Shown: positions 32,921 through 45,200 of the stretch, in pieces
Numbering within the stretch: the stretch's first letter is position 1
Layout: each line of letters opens with the position of its first letter
NCBI GenBank assembly: GCA_021018815.1
Contig: JAITYX010000004.1
Coordinates: 8,503,501 to 8,567,500, forward strand
Length of the DNA: 64,000 nucleotides
Source of the DNA: Talinum fruticosum
Taxonomy: Eukaryota > Streptophyta > Magnoliopsida > Caryophyllales > Talinaceae
Direction of reading: 5' to 3'
Position numbers and translations under genes: made by a program
Notes under the pieces: model-generated
Database searches by the model: none
What the model was told of the DNA's origin: nothing
What the model saw: only the letters and a program-made list of their open reading frames with translations

Positions 32921-33110
32921 TCTCTTCGAAAGGTTTATCTAGATTGCAGTAATACACAATTCTAATTCTCTCCTCCGAGTACCCTAACTTCATAACCATT
33001 TCCTTTATGTCATCCACACTCGGATAATCGGGGTCTACATGTGGATATACATAGCATTGCCCTCTCGTGATATACTAAGAATGACCCTTACTCAAATTCC
33101 CCACCATGAT
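32921..33110 (-). pseudogene. MuDR-type transposase, N-terminal part
   Basis: The minus strand reads YITRGQCYVYPHVDPDYPSV, then DDIKEMVMKLGYSEERIRIV and YYCNLDKPFEESL, the N-terminal region of MULE transposases. It joins V-A-I-E-R-D at 17368 when the copia element is removed. A stop (GHS*YITRG) precedes it, after a possible ATG near 33110. Confidence 0.7.
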
Positions 33111-33687
33111 TTATAACCACACCAACCTTTACAAACATCCGGATACAAATTATACGAAATTATAATACATCAACAAATAATTCATTACAAAAACCTAATC
33201 TTTATTCAAAAAAAATATCGGTGCTTTCACCAAAAAACAGAGAGAGAAATCCCACATTGACACAACAACCGCTTAATTTTGAATAAATATAAAGCTTTTA
33301 CTGCATGCTTTAAAAAAATAAACCAATTCCAACAATCTACATTCAATTTCTCTGTTTATTATATTTTTCGAAATCAAAACCCACATTTCACCATTCTTGG
33401 TAAGGAGAATACCTGAAGATTAGCGGAATTGAAGAAGCCTCGAAGCCTACTCTTCTTCGGTGTTGTCATTTTTGCAGATGACTACCCCTTCTTCTTCTTC
33501 TTCTTCTTCACGATTGTTGCTTCAAATTTAAGGTTTCAATGGAGAACAGAGGGAAAGAGAAAGAGGGAGCGAGAGGGAGGGAGATAATGATGAGTGACTT
33601 GATAGGAGTGAATAGTTTGATAGGAAATAAAGTCATTCGAGGGAATACAAAAATATTTTTAAATTTTTTTTTTTTTTTTTAACGTGC
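33111..33687 (-). other. 5' leader region of the MULE
   Basis: Non-coding sequence between transposase and right TIR, with a (CTT)n run at about 33489-33509 and a GA-rich stretch at about 33540-33590. It probably holds the MULE promoter and leader, but I see no defined motif. Confidence 0.45.
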
Positions 33688-33877
33688 CTAATGCCCAAAA
33701 TGAAAACCGCCTAAAAAATTAAAAAATACTTAAAAATTGGCTAAAACCACTTTTTGTGGGGCCCAAGGGTAAATTTTGGATGGTTTTACTTCATTAATGG
33801 CATGATTAAACGGAAAAACAATTGGGGGCAAAACTGAATTTCTCGAACACTTTAAAGGCAAATATATCCGAGGACTC
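33688..33877. repeat. Right TIR of the MULE
   Basis: Inverted copy of 14249-14438, ending 'ggcaaatatatccgaggactc'. A poly(T) run precedes its inner end. Confidence 0.8.
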
Positions 33878-33963
33878 ACTATAGACATGGGCCGACCAAT
33901 TTGGGCTTCAACTTGAGAGCATCAACTAGGCTTGAACATAAGATTTTAAGATATCACCCAAAA
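33878..33963 (-). repeat. Left (3') LTR of the host element, second segment
   Basis: 'caacttgagagcatcaacta' and 'ggcttgaacataa' recur at 35873-35910 in the right LTR, which closes with CCCAACA. This shows that the MULE split the left LTR. Confidence 0.7.
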
Positions 33964-34084
33964 ATCTCTACCTTGGACCAAAATACTCGAACTTGTCTCC
34001 ACCAATGCCTCCCCGAAAGGTCATTCATCTAGCCATTAAACTACTCGATATCAAACTTGGTGACGGATGTTATCGAAGAACCCA

Positions 34085-34097
34085 GGCTCTAATAGCA
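34085..34097 (-). other. PBS of the small LTR element
   Basis: The minus strand reads TGCTATTAGAGCC, a two-mismatch version of TGGTATCAGAGCC, directly inside the right LTR start at 34100. Confidence 0.6.
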
Positions 34098-34099
34098 CT

Positions 34100-34455
34100 T
34101 ATTAGGAAATAATCCCCACTTAAAACTTCAATTTGAATATGAAATTAAGAGCAAATAATGCGAAGTGATTTAGAAAATAGGAATGAGACTAGGATTTAAC
34201 ATGGAAAACCCAACTTGGGAAAAGCCGGGCTGCACGAATGTAAACAAATCCACTATTATGAGAAAGTACAAGAATGATCTCAAACCCCGAGACTTTCCAA
34301 ACCCGAGATGTCAAAATCTCGCAACATACTTTTCTCACAATAGCATTCTCTTTGATGATATTTACCATCTAGCTAGGATAATCATGGGTCACCCCCAAGG
34401 GCTCCCACCCGGGTGATTCACTCACCCCACTTCGTTCTCCCATAATCACAACCTA
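34100..34455 (-). repeat. Right (5') LTR of the host element, first segment
   Basis: Collinear with 13628-14035 and shares 'caaatccactattatgaga' and 'acccccaagggctcc'. It is interrupted after 34455. Confidence 0.7.
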
Positions 34456-35720
34456 TACACATGCCAAGCAAATTGGCTCCACCTTTCAATGATAAATCAA
34501 CCACCCAAAAATCAAGATGAATACCCCTTTCAAGCATTTCATCGAATATGCGATGGGTAAGAGAAACAATCGCAAAATACTAGCATAAACTAGGTGAATT
34601 AAGGCTCATAAAAAAATTAATTATCCACCAAAGAGGCTATTCACAATCAAAGTGACTCAAACTAACAACAAATTAACATGAAACACGGTTAATCTAAAAA
34701 CTAAACCAATAAAGATCGATTCAAATAATATAAACCAACAAATTAGAATTAAACATGAAATTAAACAAATAATATAACTACTAATAACATCAAAGAATAA
34801 TAAAAATCGAACCTCTAAAGTAAATTAAACAAATTAAAAAGAAAGGAGATACAAAAGGAAAGAAGTTATCCGGAACGAATTGAACCGAATTTAAAAACTG
34901 TCCGCGAGTGAACCAATAATTAAAATTAAAACAATAATTGAATCTAAATTGATTGAATCTAAAATTCACAAGAGAGAAAGAACTAACTAAACTAAAACTA
35001 AAACTAATATTAAACCTAAATCTAACCTAAGCCTTCAAGCTACGGCTCTCCCTCCAATTGCCGCCTATAATCCCCTATTTATAATGTTGCTAGATGCCCC
35101 CTTTAATTTCCTAATGCCAACTGATTTCTAAATAGTAGTCCGCTCCACCAAATTGCCTTTCCAAATTACAAGTGGAGTAGACTTCTTTTGTCCTTAATTT
35201 AATATGCTTCAGGAAATCTTCAGAATAAGGCAATTGTGTGGGCCCTTCAATTAATTAATGGAGATTTGGGCACTTGAATACAAAGCCCAAATTAATTAAG
35301 CATTGAAATTACACCAACGTAGGCATCTGTGAATCAGAATGTCTTATATGTACCTAGAGTATCTCGCTCCTCGTCATACGTGTATAGACGGTTAGATAAA
35401 TGAGAATATATGGAGGGATTTTGTGAACCTAATCTTTCTCTCTCTCCCGAAAGTATATGTTCCCATAAACATTTAAGAATTTGCGTACATAAACTAGCAA
35501 GAGTTGACTTTGCTATTAATTAGTGGTAGGGTTTTGGCAAATTCTCCCAATCCTAGAAACATGAAGTATCTGGTTATGGCAATTGGGTCGGGTACTTGAA
35601 CTCTACAAAGGTTAGCAGATGATTTATAATCTGGCATGACTTGATTTTGCACATTTGAAAGGGTTCGAATTGTCAAATTTTCATTTTTTTGTATCGATTA
35701 TTCGCAACTTGCCGTGTTCG
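34456..35720. mobile_element. Unclassified insertion in the right LTR
   Basis: About 1.26 kb absent from the left LTR. On the minus strand it contains a TATAAATAGGGG promoter-like box near 35072-35084 followed by a long A/T-rich transcribed-like stretch, which suggests an LTR fragment. The part at about 35330-35500 resembles 49880-50065. No TIR or TSD is found and the boundaries are approximate. Confidence 0.45.
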
Positions 35721-35937
35721 ATTTATTACCTAAAAAAGTAAATAAAACAAATATAAATTCTAAAATAATATTATTTTACGAGCCAAAAACTAAGTAAATA
35801 AGGATATAAATAACCTATTATTTGGATCAAATAACAGAATTGAACAACCGACCACCAACATCGACTCGACTAATTTAGGCTTCAACTTGAGAGCATCAAT
35901 TAGGCTTGAACATAAAATTTTGGGACACCGCCCAACA
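35720..35937 (-). repeat. Right (5') LTR of the host element, second segment
   Basis: Ends GGGACACCGCCCAACA before TSD AGAGA. The last 85 bp match 33878-33963. The start is approximate because similarity to 14090-14248 is weak. Confidence 0.6.
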
Positions 35938-35942
35938 AGAGA

Positions 35943-37179
35943 CAAAATTTCGTGATTCATTATCATCATGTGAAAGAGTGATTTAAATTTGTTATACATC
36001 ATATCTATGGTGTTATAATAATACAAGGATAAACAGTATCATCTAAAAATTTTTAAATTTCACACTATCCCGCTTTAAGTAGTTTTCAAGAGTTATAAAA
36101 GGTATAATAAGCCGTAAGAAGTTATAAATAATTGTAAGATAGTTGTGAGAATCTTTAAGAAACTATAAATTGTAAGCTTCTTATAGCACTCTAAGTGTGG
36201 CTTAGAGGAATTAAAATAACTATTTATATTATAAAAGGTGTACCTTCATTGTTGGGAGCCCACTCTTAGGCACTCTACAATTAGGAAAGCTTATTAAAGT
36301 ATGAAATATTAAAAAATATCCAATAATCCTTTTTTAATTGAAAAAATGACTTATTCCAACATAACTATTGTGCCAAATTTTCAAGACAAAATAATGTGGT
36401 GAAATATCAAGTGTTTTTTACTTTATTGTACCTCAAGGTTGCCGAGTACTCTCACTTAATATCAATTTGAGCAAAAAAAAAAAAAATCGTTTTTATCCAC
36501 ACATGGCTCTCTCTCTCTCTCTCATTTTTTTATTAGATGACTTCTCTCTGTCTTATTACGTTAGATATACTTATATAAATAGTAAATAAAATAAAGAAGC
36601 GAATTCAAGGTGTTGAAAATTATTTTTTAGGTATGAACTTATCATTATTTTAGAAATTATTTCACGGGCATGAAGGTATATTTTGAAAAAACAATTAAAA
36701 AAAGTAAAAGGATATTTACATGAAGGAGTGGGGTAAGAGCTATAACTTATGTTGAAACCTTTAACTATTAAATTAAATTTTTAGTACAAAAGTTCTCATA
36801 TATAACATAAAATAATTAATAACATGTTAAACATACAATTAAGTCCCACATAAGAGTTAAATGTATAGATAATTTATTCATTCGCAAAGGCAAAAATATT
36901 TAGGTGCCACTCACTTTTTAACTTTAAAAATAATATAAAGTTACATATACGTATCGCTCACAATAAGAGTATGTATTTGGCTCGGTATACAGAACAGAAT
37001 TTTTAAAGACATCAATTGAAATACAATGCTTGCAACTAGCTTTTATAAAGTTTTTCTTTTTCTTAAAATAATTATTTTACAACATAAATTCGAGTGATCA
37101 AATAGTATAAGGGTATACATAATGATATTACTTCCAATCTTTACTTTATAATTAGGATTTAAACATTATAACCATGTAC
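35943..37179. other. Intergenic, 3' of BAHD copy 2
   Basis: AT-rich sequence with a (CT)n run at about 36513-36532. No ORF or RNA gene recognised. The stretch nearest 37179 should contain the 3' UTR of BAHD copy 2, but no clear polyadenylation signal stands out among many AATAAA-like words. Confidence 0.5.
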
Positions 37180-37733
37180 TTATAACTTACTAACTCCATG
37201 AAACAAGGTTGAAACCCATTTTTTGTCTGATAATAATGGAAAAGGTTGAAACACTTTAGGCGCTTTTGCTTCAATAAAATTGAGCTGACTTTGACGAAAA
37301 TACATGTAGACCACCCAATCCCCATTTTTAGACGGGGTTGGCATGGTCATGAGATACCCAGATTTACCACCCCAAGGAAAATGGACTGACGCGAACGCTG
37401 GTTTGCCCCACCCGAAATCCAAAACCGATGCAGGGGATCGCAGCCCAGACGAGACCACAAAGGCTGGCTCATCTTCATCTTTGACCCAGGAAGCTTGGGC
37501 GATGGCAGGTTGGCGACCATGGGCCTCAACCCAATCAATTAGGTCCAAGAAGTGCTCCTTCTTTACAGCTGGTTCGAGGAAGTTTTGTATCTTGTCGACC
37601 ACCCAACTGAGTGGCATCTCATTTAAATCCCCACATTTTTGTTGCCCAAACGGTATGGAAACTACATTGCCAAAGTAAGAAGCCAAAGCTGCTCTTTTCT
37701 CTTCGCTTTCCCCTTCACTTAACCATGTTCTCC
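37180..37733 (-). CDS. BAHD acyltransferase copy 2, exon 3
   Basis: C-terminal exon, 554 nt. It starts after acceptor TTTACAG (37734-37740), completes the split Gly codon (GAT G|GG AGA), and runs to a stop at 37180. Landmarks: RTWLSEGESEEKRAALASYF, the structural motif DFGWG at residues 408-412 of the joined protein, then KPAFASVHFPWG and a GDWVVYMYF strand near the C-terminus. The reading frame is uninterrupted. It shows what is absent from copy 1 within this window. Confidence 0.92.
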
Positions 37734-37986
37734 CTGTAAACAGTAAGGAAAACAAAATGCAAAGTATAAGCAACAATTCCCCCTCAGATGGGATCGATGC
37801 ATCTATTTTGAATTTACTTGTCGATTTGTCGATTCTTTTTAGTGGCAGGTTTTTTCCGTTCATTGTTGTGGATGACTTTTCTAAAGTAAAGTTGGTCGTT
37901 ATTCATTCTTTTATTTTTCGTATGCTTATATATCTTTACCTCAATTACAGAAAAAAGACAATAAGAATATCAGCATATATACTTAC
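37734..37986 (-). other. Intron 2 of BAHD copy 2
   Basis: 253-bp GT-AG intron (donor GTAAGT, acceptor TTTACAG). A coding-like read-through exists at its 3' end but is out of family context. Confidence 0.85.
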
Positions 37987-38461
37987 CATCCACCACAATG
38001 CCCATCTTGCCTATCTTTTCCTGATTTTGAGTTCCACTTTGGCAAGCATGTGAAGCCACCATTTTCCAAAGGAAGGCACAAAAACTTTGAAGTTTAGTCC
38101 TCTTGCTATAGCCATTGGTTGCACCATCACTGGCCAGGGACTGAAGGTGACTAATTTGCTCGGCTGAGATATAATATGTACGACTGACCATTGGGTCCAA
38201 AGTTTGTGCATTTTTATCATCTTCTTGAGGTCTCGCTGCCAATGATGAGATGGGGATGTACATATCATCAAGCAAAGGATCATACTTGAGTTGATCTCTA
38301 TGGTTAAGAAGAGATCTTTCGAAATTTGGAGAGAACGAAATGGGCTTAGATGAAGCAATCTCCGCCCATAGAACCAAAAACTTGTTCTGAGAGTATGCAT
38401 CTGTGACTTGATGATCAACTGTACATGATATCACCGTTGCCCCGCATTTTAATTCTGTTAC
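37987..38461 (-). CDS. BAHD acyltransferase copy 2, exon 2
   Basis: 475-nt middle exon with the catalytic HXXXD as HQVTD (His161, Asp165 of the joined protein). It starts VTELKCGATV and ends GIVVDG at a GTAAGT donor. It is almost identical to 617-1091, with a few substitutions such as LLDD for SVED. His161 is expected to act as general base for acyl transfer from a CoA thioester, as known for the family. The open frame across all three exons (486 codons) argues that the gene is intact. Confidence 0.92.
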
Positions 38462-38574
38462 CTACTCATGCCCCCAAATCAAGAATGTCAATAAGAAAAG
38501 CACCAAAACTGTATTTATATATTAGTGATTTCTTGTACGATCGAGAGGACAATTAACAACTCCTCTGTACCACG

Positions 38575-41500
38575 AGTATATGAGGAAATTTAGATATAGG
38601 CGGTCTTATTTTTGTAAGTTTATATATAGAGATCGATTTTACGATACTTACTTCAGAAAAAATAAATAAATAAAAATTCTCATAACAGGATATATAACAG
38701 GTTCGAGAATAATTAACATAATTACTTAGGAGTCAAGGCTAAAAGTCTGATATTAGATTTGTTTATTTATTTATTTTTGGATGTACTCAATTCATAGCTT
38801 AAGATCGAACTAGATGGACAGAAAATATTTTCTGTTAGATTCACTAATACAAAACCTAACAAAACACGACTGTGATTAGACTTAGTAAAAATTGACCCTA
38901 TCCGAAACCGTCTGAAAATTTTGGATTTTGAACAAAATTTTCTTGACCAAAACCTAGGGAAAAAACCGAATTCAAAAACCCGCAAATTAGTTAGTCAAAT
39001 TTGGCCCGAACATGTTCGACCCGTTGGGTCAAGGTAATAAAAACAATAATTTTACCTTTATGACTTGTTGATTGAATGTTTTATGTCTATTATATGACTT
39101 TTCTTCCACTTTATCAAATTTTTTGTAATCATTATTTATAATATCACAACGTTATTTAGAGAGACGTTGCATAACTATCGCAATAATTTACAAACAAACA
39201 CTAATACTATTTGTTTTCTCAACTTATTTCTCATAAAAAATTATATATAAAAACTATACATAGTAAAATTTCAACAAAATATGTATGGATTCAATTGGTA
39301 TAATATAATAAAAATATTAAAAATGCACAAGTTATATTGATGTATTTTGGGTGAATTGCATATGCCCAGTCATATCTTAAATAATATATTTTTTTATAAA
39401 AATAATATTATTATAAAAAATTAATGTTATAATTAAAAATAATAATTTTAATTTAGCGTAAATCTCTAATTCTCATTTATTTGAAATTGTTCTAGTCGTG
39501 CTTGACTCATAGTGCTAGGGTGGGCACTAAATTGTGTTAAGACGAAGTCAAAATTTTCCTAGTGAATAAAATTAGTCGGTTAGTCAACCAGGTTGACTCT
39601 TTCTCAATCTATTTTAAAACGGAGTAGATATACATGCAAAACATCCTTATAATATTAATATTTATTACTATTGCTAATAAATTTTAAAAAGTGTAATATG
39701 TAAATTAGTATAATAGAAGAGTAAAAATAAACATTGGAACCTTAAACGAGTCCTTAATAGAAACTCATTATTATCCAACCCATTATTGACCTAACATTTT
39801 ATTGGTGTTGTTTAAATGGGTAAATCAATCAAGTTGTTCGACTCAATGTAATCCTCACACAAATACTATGATGAAAATTTTAAATTTTTTCAACATCCTT
39901 TTTAGAAAATGCAAATACTATACTTTTTTTTGTAGAATTATGGGCTTTTTTGTAGGATTTTTATATTTATAAAAAAAATAACTAATAAAAAAGGCAATCT
40001 CAACTCATTGGGTCGACCCAAAACCCGTATAACCTAATATACGATCGCCGGTGTTATATTCGAACTCAAAATACACACGACCCGTATTTTACCCGAATCC
40101 AAATATACCCAACCCATATTTAACCGACCCACCCGAATTGAGAGGTCTAACTATGAATATCATCCACTAGCTATAAATTATTCAGACAACACCTCAGCTC
40201 CCCTTATGTCCTCGAAGTTTTTTAAAAGCAAAAATATTTTCTTCTTTTCTTTTTTGTAAAAGGAGGCATGGGCATGTAGATGGAGTTGGACCCATATCCT
40301 TACAATAACTTTTAAAAATTTTATCAGTTGAAGTAGCTGATATCAATAATAATGGCGAAGCCTTTTAAGGCCAAGAGTGGCCAAAAAAAATTTTAAATAG
40401 TTTATTTGGAGTAAAAAATTTAAATTATAAATAATTAGACATCCTTAAATTTAGTCAAAAGACATTGGACACCCTTATTTTAAATTTTTATGTCTGCCAC
40501 TAATTAATAAATGTACTAATGTTATGTGACAACACATTTAACCTTTTCTTATAGTTGTTACATGTGTAGTGTGCATCGTATCCATATGTATGTATGAACA
40601 ATAACGCATGCATATTTTTTTTACTGTAGCTTGGATAGAAATAGCTAAAATTATATATGACCATTTTTGTTTTTAATTATCCGTGTTATTGCACTCGAGC
40701 TATAAGTGGTCAATAAGAGATAGATCGTCTTCTTTCATTATAAATTTTCTCCATTTATAAAATTCGAATATGAAAATCAACTCACTTGAATCTATCTATA
40801 ATGACAATTTTGTATGGTATTGGGTGGAGATCCATCTTTCTATAAGAAAGTGTTGGTTCAAATTCCATTAGAAGTATAAGTAGGGCTTCAATGGTTCGAT
40901 TATGGAAAAGTATTTTTTATTTTTAGTTTATGAAAAAGTATAATAATTATATTTTCTAATTATGGAAAAGTATCTCATAAGAACACCAAGTATTTTTTTC
41001 CTGTCAATTATAAAATAAATTCAACAAATTTCCTTGAATTTTATTTTTAGTTTATGAAAAAGTATAATGGTTATATTTTCTAATTAAAAATATTAAATAA
41101 CTGAGAGGGAATGAAACTCTAGAGAGAGAGAGCCCATCTAGAGAGAGATGCTCTGATGTGCCCCTTCCCAACCCTAAGGAACCCCTCGACTCTTCGCCTC
41201 CAAAAAATAAAGTATATTATTTACATTACTCTATCCTCCAAAAAATAAAAAATCACTTTCAAACAATAAAAGCTAACTTATCAATTATACTTACAACTCT
41301 ATAAACCTATTAAATGTCACTATAAAGTACGAGCCATTCTTTCATTATTTGTGAATTTTCTTTAGAAAAATCTATTAATATTGAAGGATTTGTGATGAAA
41401 ATGTTTGAAATAATAGCTAGTAAAATTATCCTTATTAATTGTGTTATTTCTCTTTTATTTTCATTAATTTTTTTATTTTTAATTAACGATTTGATCTTTT

Positions 41501-42229
41501 AGTATAAATTTTATCATAAATTTAATATTTTTTTAATAATACTTTATAACCTTAAAATAATAAATATTTTAAAATAAATAAAGTATAATTTTTTTCATCG
41601 GTATTAACATACTATGAATAAAGTTGGTTGGGAGGTAGTGTGATGAATTGCTAGCTCATTCATGACCATTTGTCCTTTGTGTCGGTGTGGAATTTCTGGC
41701 AACGCTGCCTTCTAAAATCGCGCCGACACTTTCTTTTTCTTTTTTTTTTTTTCTTGGTCGTGTATTTTACCAAATTCTATTTAATTTTTCCCAATTCAAA
41801 CACTGCTACAGTGCTCTTTAATCAGCCACCAAAAAAAAAAAAAAAATTATAAGAACAAAAACACCGGCACTGATGCCACTGTCACTGATAAAGGGTAAGC
41901 AGCCACGTTCTGCTTTGTTTGTTTTTTTTTTAAATTATATTTTTGGTCCTAAAAATAATAATGGGCAGTAAATTATAATGTTTGGCCTGGTAAGGAAGAC
42001 AAATCGACAAGGAATTTAGAATGACTACAGGAAATATAAATAGGGTTTGTACTCAGTTAATTTTATGAATCCATATCTTTACTCTCTCATTATATTTTAA
42101 TAATGTCTAAAATTTAAAGGAGATTGTCTTGCATTAAATAATTATAAAATGACTGAATATAATATGTAATTAGAAAATGCTTGATAAATTATTGAACCGT
42201 TCCTTAAAAATAAAAAAATAAAAAAAGTG
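38575..42229. other. AT-rich intronic DNA without genes
   Basis: No ORF of interest. It contains a degenerate CCGAA/GGGTC-rich patch (about 38890-39030), a similar 'acccgtat' patch (about 40005-40140), a direct repeat of about 45 bp (40918-40965 and 41040-41085), a diverged Stowaway-like stretch (about 41380-41595), and poly(T)/poly(A) runs near 41735 and 41830. Confidence 0.5.
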
Positions 42230-45200
42230 AAACAAGAGATTATGTTTTTGAATCGCAACTTAAGACCGGACATTTTATTTATTTCGAATCTCTAACCAAC
42301 ACCGAAAGTTCCATAAAAATTCGACCATCCTTAGGATTTGATCATTTCAATTTTGTTCTTCCCCAAAACCATAGTGGGGGTATTTGGGTTCTTTGGAACA
42401 ACCACAATATAACAGCGAACAATCATTCCGAAAGAACAATGTTCCATTCATCTCCATGTAGTGGATAAAGTATTTAACAAGGAATGCATTGTGTCGGTAT
42501 TTACGGTCCAAATGCAAGCACTTGACAAACCGTCATTTTGGAACCACCTCTCGGATCTCAACTGTCTCATGAACCTCCCGTGGTGTGTTATTGGAGATTT
42601 CAATGAAATGGAGTGTCTTAATGAAAAATTAGGAGGTAACAAACTTTCCCTTGGTAATGTTCAAAGAATGCGGTCATTCCTTGCCGATATCGAGGGGAAC
42701 GTCTTCCTGCTACGGTAGAATTTTTACATGGAAAAAGTTTATTAGAGGCCATCTTATTTATGAAAGGCTTGATAGAGCTATTGCTCGTAATGACCGGAAT
42801 CATCTCTACCCGGATAGCATTGTGTCCCATGGGCCGTTCTCATGTTCGGACCATTGAACGACTCCCAATGAACAGACGTTGTAGTCGTCGTAAATTCAAA
42901 TACCAAAATAATTGGTCCCTCTATCAAGAGGTGTCTAAGATCATCAAACAGACAATGGAAAACCACCCCCCAACGTTTAAACTCGTACGAAAGCTTAAGA
43001 ATGTCAAGGAAAAGCTCAAGATTTGGGCTGCTAGCACATGTGGCAACTTTTCATAGAAAGTTGACAAGAATTCAACTCTTTTGATGAAAGTCGAAGAGAG
43101 ACTTACGGACAATCCCCGCTATTTAAGATTAATGCATTGGCACACCAGGCTTATCGGACAAAGGGAGAAGCTTCTCCTTTTTAACCAAAAATACTAGGGA
43201 AGTTCTTTCGAAAGAATGGCTTACCCATGGGGATAGGAATTTCAAATTTTTCCACGGATGTTGCATTATTAAGAAGCACAAGAGAAGGATTCTCATATTA
43301 CAGGACGATTCGGGGATATGGACCGAGGACGTAAAGGATATTCAAACAAAGTTTGTAGAGGATTTCTCCCGGAGGTTCACAGACTCAACATAGAGGTAAC
43401 AGCGATCCCTTAAAAATTATGGTGTCCGGCATGATCACTAATGAGGAGAATACTCGACTTATTATGCCGATTACTCCGGAGGAAATAAAAACAGGGATTT
43501 CCGGATGAACCCTGCTAAAGCCCCGGCCCGAATAGGTTTGGGGTGGGCTTTTTCAACACCACTGGGATATTATTGGAAATGATGTGTTGTCCTCGCATTA
43601 TGGATTTTTTCCGATATGGAAAATTACTTAAAGAGGTGAATCACACTCTCATTGCGTTGCTACCAAAAGTTGTCGATCCTACTTCCACTCGCTTATTTTA
43701 GACCGATCGGTCTCTGCAACGACCTCTATAAGATTATTTCCAAAGTTCTGGTTAATAGGTCGAGACCAATTCTTCAAAGAATCGTGAGTCCCTATCGAGT
43801 GCCTTTGTACCCGGTCGGGATATCCATGACAACATATTACTTACACATGAAATCGTGAACAAATTAGGTAATATTAAAGGTAAGCGAGGCTTATGTTGGT
43901 CTCAAGTCTGGACATGGAAAAAGCCTACGATCGTGTCAAATGGGACTTTGTCCTGGCCTGTCTAAAGGAACTTGGGTTTCACTCTATCCGGATTAATTGG
44001 ATAAGGGAATGTATCTCTACAGCTTACGTATTCCATTATTGTCAATGAAGAAACTTGTGGGTTTCTGCGGCCTTCCGGAGGGCTCCGACAAGGCGACCCT
44101 CTATCTCCATACCTGTTTATCCTCTCGCATGGATGTCCTCGCAGTCGGACTCCATAACTTGTCTCAAGAACCGAAATCGGGAATGGGTATCAAAATCTGT
44201 CCACGAGCTGATAAAGTCCCCTGCCTCTTCTTTGCCGATGACGAGTCTCCTATTTTTAAAGGGAGTTATGAAACGTGCTCGAAGGTTCATAATATACTCG
44301 AATGAATTCTGTCATCAATCGAGTCAACTTATCAATTTTCATAAATCTTCTTTGACTTTTTCGAAGAACTCCTCTGCAGATCACCGGAAGATTGGTCTCC
44401 TCAATATTCAACATATCCCATTCGGATTCTCCGGGTAAATACCTAGGATGCCCGAGTCTTCAAGGGAGACCGACTCGATCCTTATTCGACGATTTTCTTA
44501 AAAGGGCGTACACTAAATTACAGAATTGGAAAGCCAACTCGATATCCAAAGCAGGTCGAGTGATTCTTATACGATCGAACCTCGGAGGCGCTTCCATCCT
44601 ACACTATGTAAAGTTTTAAACTCCCAACTAGTACAACCAATGCATTGGACAAGATTAATAGAGATTTTTTTGGAATAGTTCCGGGATGAATAAGGGACTC
44701 GCCTATGGTGGCTTGGGATAAAATTTGTGCGCCCAAGAAGTTTGGCGGGCTGGGTATCGGAAAAACAAGCGCTATTAACCACGCCTTCCTCTACAACTAC
44801 TATGGAAATACTTGTACGATGGAAGTAACTTTTGGGGCAAGATCATGCGAGCCAAATATCCTCTCACGGAGGACCTTTTGGCAAGAAAAGCTAAAGTTTC
44901 GGATTCTTGGGCTTGGAAGTGCCTCCTCAAAGAGAGAAACCTTTTAAGTCCGGCCTCCGTTGGAAAATTGGAAATGGCTACAGAGCAAAATTTTGGTTGG
45001 ATACTTGGTGTGGTGATATCTCGCTCGAAGGAGTTTTATGACAGACTCCTTCCGTATTCCCTTATCGACTCCAGTTAAGGCTTGTATCACGCAGAATAAG
45101 GATTGGAATTTAGACCTTCTACAATCTATGCTACCCGAGTGACATCTCGCTAGAAGATTTTGTCTATTCCCTTTCCCTCTCACGATATGGAGGATTCTAT

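Larger units (their letters stand above)
14249..33877 (-). mobile_element. MuDR-type Mutator-like element containing a SIRE-type copia element
   Basis: Terminal inverted repeats of about 190 bp start GAGTCCTCGGATATATTTGCC at both ends (14249-14438 and 33688-33877). Flanks ACTACAAATA and ACTATAGACA agree at 7 of 10 positions, all differences being transitions, as expected for an old 9-10-bp Mutator duplication. Contents are a MuDR transposase pseudogene on the minus strand and a GRF-like zinc-finger remnant on the plus strand. Without the nested copia element (17374-32915 plus one 5-bp TSD copy) it would be about 4 kb, normal for a MULE. Confidence 0.8.
13628..35937 (-). mobile_element. Small LTR element with almost no interior, host of stack B
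   Basis: AGAGA occurs at 13623-13627 and 35938-35942, directly outside TGTTAGGAATTAAG and CCCAACA. The left LTR is 13628-14248 plus 33878-33963, split by the MULE. The right LTR is 34100-34455 plus about 35720-35937, split by another insertion. Only about 136 bp (33964-34099) lie between the LTRs, with a minus-strand Met-type PBS next to the right LTR. With LTRs of about 700 bp and no coding interior it resembles a large TRIM or a deletion derivative. The total span comes from nested insertions. Confidence 0.75.

Noticed and set aside
41670..41852. 60-codon ORF ending in poly-lysine
   Set aside because: It consists of poly(T) and poly(A) tracts in AT-rich intron DNA.
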